Assembly: GCA_030040315.1 (NCBI GenBank) | Contig: JASHTY010000041.1 | Coordinates: forward strand, 1 to 32,420 | Length of the DNA: 32,420 bases | Direction: 5' to 3' | Origin: Terriglobia bacterium | GTDB lineage: Bacteria; Acidobacteriota; Terriglobia; UBA7540 | In this document: piece after piece, positions 1 to 8,785 of the stretch | How positions within the stretch are numbered: the stretch's first letter is position 1 | Layout of the letters: each line of letters starts with the position of its first letter | Translations under genes and position numbers: made by a program | The notes under the pieces: generated by a model | What the model saw: the letters and a program-made list of their open reading frames with translations, nothing else | Database searches by the model: none | What the model was told of the DNA's origin: nothing

Positions 1-771
1 TTTCCAGAAGTCTCGCCGCGCTACGGCGAAATCACCTATGTCTCCGACCTCGAATCGATCGATCGGGAAGCTGATCTGGTATTGGAAGGCATTGCCGAAG
101 ATATGGCCGCCAAAGCCGCCTTGGGGAGGTCGCTAGCTGGGGCGGCGAGTCGCGGCGCAATCTTCTGCAGCAGCACATCAGGCCTGAGCATTTCGGAAAT
201 GGGGAAGCTGTCCGGTTTTCCCGAGCAGGTTATCGGCACTCACTTCTGGAACCCGCCCCACCTGATGCCCTTGGTGGAAGTTGTCGTGGGGTCGGGTACG
301 GCGGAAACCACCGCGCAGACCACGATCGAGTTCTGCCGCAGTATCGGCAAGTTGCCGGTACGTGTGAACATTGACGCGCCGGGCTTCATTGGTAATCGCA
401 TGTTGCACGCGATGTGGCGTGAAGCAGTCGAAATCGTGGAGCGAGGCATCGCTTCTGCTGAGGACGTTGACACGGTGGCCAAGATGACGTTTGGGCTCCG
501 TCTGCCCGCTGTTGGACCACTGGAGAACATGGACCTCGTCGGGCTCGATCTGGTCCAGACCATTCACCGTTATCTGCTCGCGGACCTGGCCGCGAATCGC
601 GGCCCCGGCCGGTTGCTGGATGACCTGGTCCAGACGGGTCAACTGGGAATGAAGACTCACTCCGGCTTCTATGATTGGGCGAAGCGTGACCCCGCGGCTC
701 TAATTGAGGAACGCGATCGCCAGATTGCTCGCGAATTAAAGAGAAAATCGCAAAGGAAGGAGCATCCGTGA
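1..771 (+). CDS. 3-hydroxyacyl-CoA / 3-hydroxybutyryl-CoA dehydrogenase, 5'-truncated by the window edge
   Basis: Frame 1 is open from base 1 (FPEVSPRYGEITYVSDLESI...) and continues into the listed ORF. Motifs: SSTSGLSISEM, GTHFWNPPHLMPLVEVV, APGFIGNRMLHAMWREA, GPLENMDLVGLD, KTHSGFYDW. Confidence 0.93.
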   Translation, partial: FPEVSPRYGEITYVSDLESIDREADLVLEGIAEDMAAKAALGRSLAGAASRGAIFCSSTSGLSISEMGKLSGFPEQVIGTHFWNPPHLMPLVEVVVGSGTAETTAQTTIEFCRSIGKLPVRVNIDAPGFIGNRMLHAMWREAVEIVERGIASAEDVDTVAKMTFGLRLPAVGPLENMDLVGLDLVQTIHRYLLADLAANRGPGRLLDDLVQTGQLGMKTHSGFYDWAKRDPAALIEERDRQIARELKRKSQRKEHP

Positions 772-774
772 GCG

Positions 775-1773
775 TCAGGACGCTGCGGCACTCTGAAAGG
801 CTTCGGGATTAGCGACGAATTCAGGCCGCTCACCCTTTAGAATTAACAGCACCTGGCGAGCCACCAACTGGGCCATCCTTTCGAGGGCAGCGCCCGTGGA
901 GCTGGAAATGTGGGGTGTAAACAATGTTCGCGGCGCCGCAAGAATGGGGTGATCAATGGGCGGCGGCTCCGTCTCGAATACGTCCAAAGCCGCGCCGTAC
1001 AAATGTCCCCGGCTGAGAGCCTCCGAAAGCGCAACCGTGTCGACAACTGATCCCCGCGCCGTGTTCACGAGCATGGCCGACGGCCGCATATAACCAAGCG
1101 TTTCCGCATTGACCAAATGATGTGTTTCCGGTGTGGCGGGAACGTGCAGCGACACCACGTCCGATTGTTCCAGAAGCTCGCGGAGTGATCCAACTAAAGT
1201 GATTGGCAACCTTCCGGCTTGCGACGAATGGTAAGGATCATAGGCGAGCACCTGCATATTGAATCCGTTGTGGCAGATCTCCGCGACCCTTGTGCCAATC
1301 ACGCCTAATCCGATGATTCCAAGTGTCTTCCCGGAAAGCTCGATGCCGGTGATGGAACGGCGATCATCGAACCGAGCTTCCCGAACCAGCCGGTCGGCCA
1401 CCACCGACTGTCGCGCCAAAGCCAGCATCAGTTGCACCGCATGCTCCGCCACCGCGTTCGCCATGGTCAGCGCGCTGGGTGTGAACACGACCGGAATTCC
1501 GAGCCTTGTCGCGGCGGTCAGGTCAACATTGTCAACCCCAACACCATGCTTGCCGATGACCTTCAGTTTCGGCGCCGCTGCCAGCACCGCCTCCGTCACA
1601 TTGAACAGCCGCACAATTATCGCATCAGCAATGGCCAGATCATGGTCGCCCGGAAGTTGGCCCTCCCGCCAGGGGGCGCAAATCTCACACTCTGCGCTGA
1701 GCGTTTGCAGGCCCACCTCCGCAATGCGCTCGGTAATCAATACGATCGGCTTGTCCGCTATCACGAATTTCAC
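775..1773 (-). CDS. D-2-hydroxyacid dehydrogenase (D-3-phosphoglycerate dehydrogenase-like)
   Basis: LGIIGLGVIGTRVAEI NAD-binding motif, NTARGSVVDTVALSEAL, ALDVFETEPPP, TPHISSST. A GTG start at 1773 overlaps the upstream SDR stop (GTGA), more plausible than the ATG at 1869. Confidence 0.88.
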   Translation of the reverse strand: MKFVIADKPIVLITERIAEVGLQTLSAECEICAPWREGQLPGDHDLAIADAIIVRLFNVTEAVLAAAPKLKVIGKHGVGVDNVDLTAATRLGIPVVFTPSALTMANAVAEHAVQLMLALARQSVVADRLVREARFDDRRSITGIELSGKTLGIIGLGVIGTRVAEICHNGFNMQVLAYDPYHSSQAGRLPITLVGSLRELLEQSDVVSLHVPATPETHHLVNAETLGYMRPSAMLVNTARGSVVDTVALSEALSRGHLYGAALDVFETEPPPIDHPILAAPRTLFTPHISSSTGAALERMAQLVARQVLLILKGERPEFVANPEAFQSAAAS

Positions 1774-2600
1774 TCCACTTTCGCCCAGTCCCGGACGGTA
1801 TTCTTGGCAGGCGATGCCGAGACACCCGTCAAACCGCCCGCGACGATCAGGTTCTGGCCCGTCATCCATTCGCTTTCCTCTGAGGCAAGAAACAGCACGG
1901 CATTGGCGACATCCCTGGGCTTTCCCCAGCGTCCCAGGGGAATCGAAGCGCGCACCCTTTCGACCATGGCCTCCCGAGTAATCCCCAAAGTCGCTGCGCG
2001 CTGCGGCATGACCGTATCGTGGAATTCAGTGGGAACCGGGCCGGGGCTGACGGCGTTGACGTTCACTCCAAACGGCGCCAGCTCAATAGCCAGCGTTTGA
2101 GTCAGGCTCACCACACCGGCTTTCGCCACGTTGTAGGATACGCACAAAGCCGCAGGGCCCGTGGCATTGAGTGATGCAATGTTGATGATCTTGCCGGATT
2201 CCTGCTGAGCCATTACGGAACCCACCTCGCGGCAACAGAGGAACACTCCCATAAGATTGACGCTGAGAACTCTGTTCCACTCTTCCACGCTCAGGTGAAT
2301 CACCGGAACGATATTGGGCGGCACGCCAGCGGAATTTACCAAGATGTCGATGCCTCGGTGCTGGGCTTTGACGATTTTCACCAAGGCGCTCACTGACTCC
2401 TCGCTGGTTACATCCACTTCAGCCGCGCTACAGCGGTGGCCGGCGGCGCGCAGCTTCTCGGCCGACTCCTCGGCACGCTTTTTGCGGATGTCGGCGATAA
2501 TCACGTGCGCGCCGGCGCCGGCCAGCGTCTCGGAGATGCCCAAGCCGATGCTTTGGGCTCCTCCGGTAACTACAGCGACTTTTCCCGTCAGGTTTGACAT
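1770..2600 (-). CDS. short-chain dehydrogenase/reductase (SDR) family oxidoreductase
   Basis: N-terminal VAVVTGGAQSIGLGI, VNSAG, SYNVAKAGVVSLTQTLAIELAPFGVNVNAVSPGPV. C-terminal GGLTG. Confidence 0.92.
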   Translation of the reverse strand: MSNLTGKVAVVTGGAQSIGLGISETLAGAGAHVIIADIRKKRAEESAEKLRAAGHRCSAAEVDVTSEESVSALVKIVKAQHRGIDILVNSAGVPPNIVPVIHLSVEEWNRVLSVNLMGVFLCCREVGSVMAQQESGKIINIASLNATGPAALCVSYNVAKAGVVSLTQTLAIELAPFGVNVNAVSPGPVPTEFHDTVMPQRAATLGITREAMVERVRASIPLGRWGKPRDVANAVLFLASEESEWMTGQNLIVAGGLTGVSASPAKNTVRDWAKVE

Positions 2601-2627
2601 AGGGTGTGTCTCCAGAAACCACGATAT

Positions 2628-2730
2628 CGCTGGCTGGCGCAGACACGATTTTGGTGTCTGCGATTTGCAAACCCCCCACCTGAACTCGCATTGAGGAAAC
2701 GCAGACGTTGAAAGGCATGTCTGCGGCAGC
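2628..2730. repeat. MITE/REP-like element, copy A
   Basis: CGCTGGCTGGCGCAGACACGATTTTGGTGTCTGCGATTTGCAAACC...TTGAAAGGCATGTCTGCGGCAGC. Near-identical to copy B (4706..4804). Ends are inverted (GCTGGCGCAGACA / TGTCTGCGGCAGC, 12/13). Two internal hairpins: CAGACAC/GTGTCTG and GCAGAC/GTCTGC. Confidence 0.75.
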
Positions 2731-2779
2731 CGACCGGGTGTTCAAACCCAAACGCGGGTGGGGAAACGCGCGTACTGCG

Positions 2780-4615
2780 CTACTTCCCGCCGGCCTGCTG
2801 CAACGCCGCGCTAATGTAGGGATAATCGTGCGCGAGGGCGAGTGCCGTCTGGCCTTTCTTGTCTTTCAGGTTGGGATTGGCGCCGGCTTTCAGCAGTTCG
2901 GTCACCGTTGAGGGATCGCCGAAATCAATCGTTGCGGCGTACATGAGCGGTGTATAGCCGAAGCGGTCGACGGCATTCACGTCCGCGCCGGCGGCGATCA
3001 GCGCCTTCGCGGCCTCTGTCTGGTGCGCCACGACTGCCCAATCCAAGGCCGTCATGCCGTCGGGGTCGGTTTCATGAACATTCGCTCCGCCCTTGATGAG
3101 CGCCCTCAGCACTTCCGGATCGCCGAACGTGACGGCGTCGAGCAGGGGACTGGTGGGAAACATTCCGATGAGATCCATCTTCTGGTTCACGTCGGCGTGG
3201 TGATTGAGCAAAAGGGCGACATTGTCCCGATCATTCGACATGGCGGCCAGGAAAAGTGGTGAGGCGTCAAACTGGGCACCCTTTCCGGGATTCGCCTCCG
3301 CTCCGTGGTCAAGCAACAATCGCACTCCCGGAGCCGAGCCGAAATAAGTTGCAGTCACCATCAGGGCCGTAAAGCCGGATTTGGCTTTCGCTTGCACATC
3401 CGCCCCTCGGTCGATGAGCAATTGCATCTTGTCGACGTTTGGCGCGGCCATCATCAGCAGAGTCGTGCCCTCCGGGGTTTTGCTGTTGGGGTCAAGGCCC
3501 GCGTCAAGTTGCGCCTTCAGTTCCGCCGCCGTTCCAAATAGCGCAGTTTCCATCCACGGCTTCAGGCCGGTGGGCGTGAGCACGGCGGGAGGTTGCGGGT
3601 AAAACGGGTTGGCAGCTTTGGGCAATGCCAGCATCAGCGCCATCGCAGCCCAGCATGCGCCGGCGGTCGAAATGTATTGGTCGTGCCCGTAAGGATAGCC
3701 GGACTCAATGTATGGCGGGCTCACGCTGGCGGGCGAGACTTGCCGCGTATGCACGTGCCACGTCCCATCGGCTTCCTGGGTGGAGAGCAGGTATTGCAGC
3801 CCCTTTTGCCAGGGCGCGTCCGTGATTGGTACGCTTCCGGCTTCGTTGAGCGCCGCCAAAGCCTCACCGGTGGAATAGGCGTCGGAAGGCATGTGGGGCA
3901 ACTCACCCCAGCCGCCATCGGACCGCTGCAAGGCCAGCAGTTCCTGCGACGCGCGGCGAATATCGGACGGGTTTGCATTCGCAAAGTGCAGGCCGAAGAG
4001 GCGGAATGTGAAGTCTTCGGTGCTGTGTGGCTCGGTGGTTAGCAGCCACTTGCGCGCGCGTGCTGAGCGCTCCTCGGTTTCCTTGGCAAGCTGAGGGGGC
4101 ATGTACAAATGCATCGCTCGCAATGCCACGGCAGTGGCGGTGAAACGGCTGTAGGACTGCGGCGGGCGGTCATCGCCGGTCGGCCATTGACCATCGGGCC
4201 GCTGCCAGGAGGCGATTCGGCGGGCAAATACTGCAGATATCAGATTGGGTTTCACTCCCACCGAATGCGCCGCCACCAGCGTCCAGCCATCCGACGGCGC
4301 CGGGTCAATCAGCATGGGGTCCTGCACGGCGTGGTCGACGGAACTCAGGTCTGTGGTGCTCACAAACGCCTTGGCGGCCACCTGACTGGCTGCGGCTTCG
4401 TCAACCGGCACTCCGCGCTCGCGCGCCACGTGCTCCATCAGCAAGGGGAGACCGTGGTCGTGGCATGAGAAGCACTGCATCACCTGGGCGAACCCGGATG
4501 AACCCTTCTGCACCATCGCCACCGCACGCGTGGCAGCGGAACGAATCTGCTCCTGCGATGCGGCCTGTGCATGCATCACGGGAACCAGCAGGAAAATCAA
4601 AAGTGCTCGACGCAT
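2780..4615 (-). CDS. exported protein: signal peptide, single CxxCH motif, squalene-cyclase/prenyltransferase-like alpha/alpha-toroid repeats, and C-terminal ankyrin repeats
   Basis: N-terminus MRRALLIFLLVPVMHAQA. CFSCH. QxxDGxW-like repeats (SWQRPDGQWP, LLALQRSDGGWGE, LLSTQEADGTWHV). Multiple ankyrin units (GTTLLMMAAPNVDKMQLLIDRGADV, DGMTALDWAVVAHQTEAAKALIAAGADVNAVDRFGYTPLMYAA). Confidence 0.85.
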   Translation of the reverse strand: MRRALLIFLLVPVMHAQAASQEQIRSAATRAVAMVQKGSSGFAQVMQCFSCHDHGLPLLMEHVARERGVPVDEAAASQVAAKAFVSTTDLSSVDHAVQDPMLIDPAPSDGWTLVAAHSVGVKPNLISAVFARRIASWQRPDGQWPTGDDRPPQSYSRFTATAVALRAMHLYMPPQLAKETEERSARARKWLLTTEPHSTEDFTFRLFGLHFANANPSDIRRASQELLALQRSDGGWGELPHMPSDAYSTGEALAALNEAGSVPITDAPWQKGLQYLLSTQEADGTWHVHTRQVSPASVSPPYIESGYPYGHDQYISTAGACWAAMALMLALPKAANPFYPQPPAVLTPTGLKPWMETALFGTAAELKAQLDAGLDPNSKTPEGTTLLMMAAPNVDKMQLLIDRGADVQAKAKSGFTALMVTATYFGSAPGVRLLLDHGAEANPGKGAQFDASPLFLAAMSNDRDNVALLLNHHADVNQKMDLIGMFPTSPLLDAVTFGDPEVLRALIKGGANVHETDPDGMTALDWAVVAHQTEAAKALIAAGADVNAVDRFGYTPLMYAATIDFGDPSTVTELLKAGANPNLKDKKGQTALALAHDYPYISAALQQAGGK

Positions 4616-4705
4616 GGGCTCTCCTTACGAAAACTGGACTTGAATTGATGGATATTGTGCATCACGAGGACCAAATTCGCAATCCCGCATTGTAGCGCTC
4701 CTTCC

Positions 4706-4804
4706 CGCTGACTGGCACAGACACGATTTTTAGTGGCTGCGTTTTTGCAAACCCTCATCTGAACTCGAGGAATCACGGACATTGAAAGGCATGTCTGCGC
4801 CAGC
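4706..4804. repeat. MITE/REP-like element, copy B
   Basis: CGCTGACTGGCACAGACACGATTTTTAGTGGCTGCGTTTTTGCAAACC...ATTGAAAGGCATGTCTGCGCCAGC. Same orientation as copy A at 2628..2730. Confidence 0.75.
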
Positions 4805-4878
4805 GGGGCGGCGCGCGCCCAATCCCTAACTGATAGCGGGTGGGGACACCTGTGCTACAACGCTGCTAAAATGCCGAA

Positions 4879-5538
4879 ATGCCAACTCACAACGACTGCA
4901 ACCTTTGGACTTCCTCCGAACACGTTCTGGAATACCTGCGCATTGCGGACGCGCTTCCGCACCGCACGGAGGGGGAAGCGACTTTGCTGGAGTTTCTTCC
5001 TCGTGACGCCGCGCGAATTCTGGACGTGGGAAGCGGTGATGGACGACTTCTGGCGCTGGCCAAGGCGGACAGACCGAAGACAGATTTCGTAGCGTTGGAT
5101 TTTTCGCCCGCCATGCTGGAGGCTCTGCATCGCAAGTTTGACTCGGATGCCCGCGTGAAAATCGTTACCCACGATTTCTCGAACCCGCTGCCGCCTCTGG
5201 GGCAATTCGATGCAGTGATTTCGAGTTTTGCCATTCACCATGTTCGGCACGAGCGCAAGCGGAGCCTTTATGGGGAGATTCTCGAGTGTCTTGTGCCGGG
5301 CGGTGTATTCCTCAACCTGGAACACGTCTCCTCTCCCACCGAGCAGCTTCATCTACAGTTCCTCACGGCTTTCGGCATTACTCCGGAGAAGGAGGACCCC
5401 TCCAATAAGCTACTCGATGTCGAGCAGCAGCTAGTCTGGCTGCGGGAGATTGGCTATGTTGACGTAGACTGCCATTGGAAGTGGCGCGAACTTGCGCTGC
5501 TGGCGGGGTTGAAGCGGAATTCGGGCGCCGGCGCGTGA
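4879..5538 (+). CDS. class I SAM-dependent methyltransferase
   Basis: Motif I ILDVGSGDGRLL, then FVALDFSPAMLE, FDAVISSFAIHHV, LVPGGVFLNLEH. Confidence 0.9.
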   Translation: MPTHNDCNLWTSSEHVLEYLRIADALPHRTEGEATLLEFLPRDAARILDVGSGDGRLLALAKADRPKTDFVALDFSPAMLEALHRKFDSDARVKIVTHDFSNPLPPLGQFDAVISSFAIHHVRHERKRSLYGEILECLVPGGVFLNLEHVSSPTEQLHLQFLTAFGITPEKEDPSNKLLDVEQQLVWLREIGYVDVDCHWKWRELALLAGLKRNSGAGA

Positions 5539-5600
5539 AGAGTTCGCATGATTAAAGGGTTGCATTCGCACGCCGCCATTCAATCGGCAGGTCGGCAATT

Positions 5601-6677
5601 TCATTTCACAGCCACCACCGGCCCGGCCGCCTCCTCGCGAACTTGCTTCAACGTGGCAATTGGGATTTTGAGGAACATCTCCACAATGTGCGGATCAAAC
5701 TGCTTCCCGCTGCACCTTTCTATTTCCGCCACCGCCGCTTCAAATCCCGGCGCTTTGCGATAGCTGCGGTCGGAAGTGAGGGCATCCAGGGTATCGGAGA
5801 TGGTAAAGAGCCGGGAACCGAGGGGAATCTGCGGGCCTTTCAAACCGTCCGGGTAGCCCGACCCGTCGAATTTTTCGTGATGGTGACGAACAATTGAGCT
5901 GGCGGGGCGAAGGAATGGAACGCGCTTCAGGATCTCGTCTCCAACGACGGGGTGCTTGCGCATTTCCACCCATTCTTCCTCCGTCAGTTTGGCGGGCTTC
6001 AGCAGAATCGCGTCCGCCACGGCAATTTTTCCGATGTCGTGCAGCAATGCGCCTTGTTCCAGGGACGGCATCAGCGCCGGCGGGTAGCCGGCCTTGCGAG
6101 CCAGAAAGCGAGTGTAGGCGCGCACGCGATGGGAATGCGCGGAGACTTCATGCTCCCGTGCATCGAGAGCCGCCACCAACGCTTCCAGGGTCATCAGGTA
6201 ATTGGATTCCAGCTCACTGAGTGCCACTTCGATCTCCCGCGTGCGACGCTGAATACTGGATTCAAGCGAGCCCCGGTAGGCACGGGCCTGCCGCAGCGTC
6301 ACCACATGATCGAAAGCGCGCGCCACCGAGCGCGTTACTTCCTCCGCCACCAGCGGCTTGACCAGAAAGTCCTGCGCCTGCATGCGCAGCGCGGTGATCA
6401 CGGTTTCAACCTGAAGGGCTCCGGTTACCAGGATGAACCCCACGTCCCAGCGGCTCTGCTGCGCCATGGAGAGCAGGTCGAGCCCGGAGGCGCCGGGCAT
6501 CCAAACGTCGCATACAATGATGTCGAAGTCGCCACTCTCAATGGATTCCAGAGCACATGCGGCATCCGCGGCTTCCCCCACGTGGGAGGCTATGGGGCGC
6601 AGAGCCTCCTTGAAGAACATGCGCACCGCAGAGTCGTCGTCAACGACCAGGATCTTGGGAAGAGTTCGGGTCAGCAT
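5601..6677 (-). CDS. response regulator with receiver and HD-GYP output domains (probable c-di-GMP phosphodiesterase)
   Basis: Receiver ILVVDDDSAVRMFF...DIIVCDVWMPGASGLDLL; HD-GYP HDIGKIAVADAILLKP, HHHEKFDGSGYPDGLKG, RLFTISDTLDALTSDRSYRKA. Confidence 0.93.
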   Translation of the reverse strand: MLTRTLPKILVVDDDSAVRMFFKEALRPIASHVGEAADAACALESIESGDFDIIVCDVWMPGASGLDLLSMAQQSRWDVGFILVTGALQVETVITALRMQAQDFLVKPLVAEEVTRSVARAFDHVVTLRQARAYRGSLESSIQRRTREIEVALSELESNYLMTLEALVAALDAREHEVSAHSHRVRAYTRFLARKAGYPPALMPSLEQGALLHDIGKIAVADAILLKPAKLTEEEWVEMRKHPVVGDEILKRVPFLRPASSIVRHHHEKFDGSGYPDGLKGPQIPLGSRLFTISDTLDALTSDRSYRKAPGFEAAVAEIERCSGKQFDPHIVEMFLKIPIATLKQVREEAAGPVVAVK

Positions 6678-7091
6678 ACGCTTTTGGGCGCAAATCTCCT
6701 CGCGACTTGATTTGACGGCGAATCAACGGTCTCGGGAGATTTTTTCTCAGATAATTGAATCGGCTGCGGGCAGATATCTCTTTAGAATTCGTGCTTCCCG
6801 CGCCGCTGCTTCGTTCGGGACGCCCCTCGGGAGTTAGTTTTGGAGATTTCTAATTTCCCGCAACCAACTGAAAATTTGGCGGCTGAAAACATTTGTTGCC
6901 CATCGCTTCAATCCCTTTGTTGAAATTTACTCATCCTTTATCCGCATCCAGCCGAAATAAGATGTGATTAACGAAGCCAAGACCCATGGAGAGGCGCGAG
7001 CGCTTCCACGATCAATTAAAACCCGTACCGCTCTTCGTCCCGCGGGGCCGGCGCGGCCGAGAAAAATTCGGCCAGGGAAAGAGGTGACAAG

Positions 7092-7766
7092 ATGCGAGTT
7101 CTGATAGCCGAAGATGACAAGCCCGTTGCCAGTTTCGTGCAGAAAGGCTTGGAGGCTGAACAATATGCAGTGGACGTTGCGCAGGACGGCGATGAGGCGC
7201 AGTTCATGGTGAGTCAATTCGAGTATGACGTCGCCGTGCTCGATTTAACGCTGCCGCGCGTGGACGGCTTGGATGTGCTCAGGCATATCCGCCACACCAA
7301 GCCCGCGCTGCCGGTGTTGATTCTGACCGGGCGCAATCGCGTTGAAGACCGCGTTAAGGGGCTTGACCTGGGCGCGGACGATTACCTGACCAAACCCTTC
7401 TCATTTACCGAACTCTCCGCGCGCGTGCGAGCCTTGCTGCGGCGGGCCTCGACGCCCGCGGAAGTCATGCTGCGCGTGAAGGACCTTGAGTTGAACCGTG
7501 TGGAGCGCGTCGTGAAGCGCGGCGGCAGTGCCATCGTGCTGACCCCCAAGGAATTTTCCCTGCTCGAGTATCTTATGCGCAACGTGGGCCGCTGCGTTAC
7601 CCGCGCCATGATCATTGAGCACGTCTGGAATCTTTCCTTCGACACCATGACCAATGTGGTGGACGTGTACATCAACTACTTGCGGAAAAAAGTGGACCAG
7701 GGATTCGACCGCAAGCTGATTCAGACGGTGCGCGGCGTAGGCTATCAAATCGGCGGCGAGGCGTGA
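7092..7766 (+). CDS. OmpR/PhoB-family response regulator
   Basis: Receiver MRVLIAEDDKPVA...VAVLDLTLPRVDGLDVL...KPFSFTELSARVRALLRR; winged helix LTPKEFSLLEYLMRN...DVYINYLRKKVD...IQTVRGVGYQI. RBS-like gaaagaggtgac upstream. Confidence 0.95.
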   Translation: MRVLIAEDDKPVASFVQKGLEAEQYAVDVAQDGDEAQFMVSQFEYDVAVLDLTLPRVDGLDVLRHIRHTKPALPVLILTGRNRVEDRVKGLDLGADDYLTKPFSFTELSARVRALLRRASTPAEVMLRVKDLELNRVERVVKRGGSAIVLTPKEFSLLEYLMRNVGRCVTRAMIIEHVWNLSFDTMTNVVDVYINYLRKKVDQGFDRKLIQTVRGVGYQIGGEA

Positions 7767-7770
7767 TGGC

Positions 7771-8622
7771 ATGCCCGACGATCTCAGGGTGAAACTTCCG
7801 GAGCCGACGGCCGATGCAGGCCCGGATCCATCCAGCATCTCGGGGGGGAATAACGGAAATGCCGCGGAGGCAATGCCGCACGAAGCTGTCAAGCCCCATG
7901 TGAATCACATTCCTCCTGAAGAATGCCGTGAATGCCTGGCGGCCATGACCCACCGTCTGGTTCAGCCCTTAACGGCCCTGCGCGGCGGACTTGAATTGGG
8001 TCTGCTGGGAAAGCCCTCAGAGCTTGATTACCGCGCTCTGCTCCAGCAATCACTGGAACTCACGGATGCGCTGACCCAGATGGTCGTATCCCTGCGAAAT
8101 CTTGGAGAATCGGGAGTATCCTCCGGCCCCCTGCAATGCGTGTCCCTCAATGCCTTCGTCCAGCAATCCATGGCGGAAGTTGCGGCGTGGGCGCAGTCGC
8201 GGAATGTCTCCCTTCAGTTAATGGCCGAAGAAGCCGTCAAGATTAGCGCCAATCCTGAGCGTCTGAGCGAGGCCCTTCAGGCCCTGTTCGCATGGGTGAT
8301 TCAGAATGCTTCCTGGCAGAACACTCCCGGGCAGAACTCAGCCGGCGGTGCAACCCTTTCCATTTTTCTGTCCACCTTCGGAGAGCAGGCGCATTTGCTC
8401 CTGTCGCCTCCGAAAACGGATGGGCATTACCTTCAGGTCAAAATGCTCGAGGACATTACGATTCCCGGCGTCCTTTTCTCGTACGCCTCGAAGGCCGGCA
8501 CTCTGGGCTGGGCCATCAATCAACGCCTCGTGGAAGGGCTGGGAGGCAAACTCGAGATTCTGACCGCTGAGGGGGAGGCTGGCCGCATTCGCGTGCGATT
8601 CCCACTCGCCCCGCAAGGATGA
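7771..8622 (+). CDS. histidine kinase-like protein with degenerate ATP-binding core
   Basis: H-box-like AAMTHRLVQPLTALRGGLELGL and G2-like GTLGWAINQRLVEGLGGKLEI, but no recognisable N-box Asn or DxG motif. Follows the OmpR-type regulator by 4 bp. Confidence 0.65.
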   Translation: MPDDLRVKLPEPTADAGPDPSSISGGNNGNAAEAMPHEAVKPHVNHIPPEECRECLAAMTHRLVQPLTALRGGLELGLLGKPSELDYRALLQQSLELTDALTQMVVSLRNLGESGVSSGPLQCVSLNAFVQQSMAEVAAWAQSRNVSLQLMAEEAVKISANPERLSEALQALFAWVIQNASWQNTPGQNSAGGATLSIFLSTFGEQAHLLLSPPKTDGHYLQVKMLEDITIPGVLFSYASKAGTLGWAINQRLVEGLGGKLEILTAEGEAGRIRVRFPLAPQG

Positions 8623-8785
8623 AGTGGGGATTCCTTCATGAGGTTTTCCTGTGCCGCAGGGGTTGGCTTCTGCGGGGAGCTGCGCTTGGATTGTCGTCAG
8701 GAATTGCTATAGAGAAATTTAATTTGGATTTAATCGTTCTCTAAGAGCCTCATGGGACAAATAGAGCTGCGCCAACGAGGAAACC

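Noticed and set aside
1259-2100. 240-aa and 222-aa plus-strand ORFs
   Set aside because: Antisense to the hydroxyacid dehydrogenase and SDR genes, no motifs; shadow ORFs.
5952-6710. 252-aa plus-strand ORF
   Set aside because: Antisense to the receiver/HD-GYP gene, His/Gln/Arg-rich with no domain; shadow ORF.
8670-8760. Possible sigma54 or sigma70 promoter before the FleQ-like gene (TTGGAT-N16-TATAGA)
   Set aside because: No GG-N10-GC match and only a moderate sigma70 match; too weak to list as a feature.
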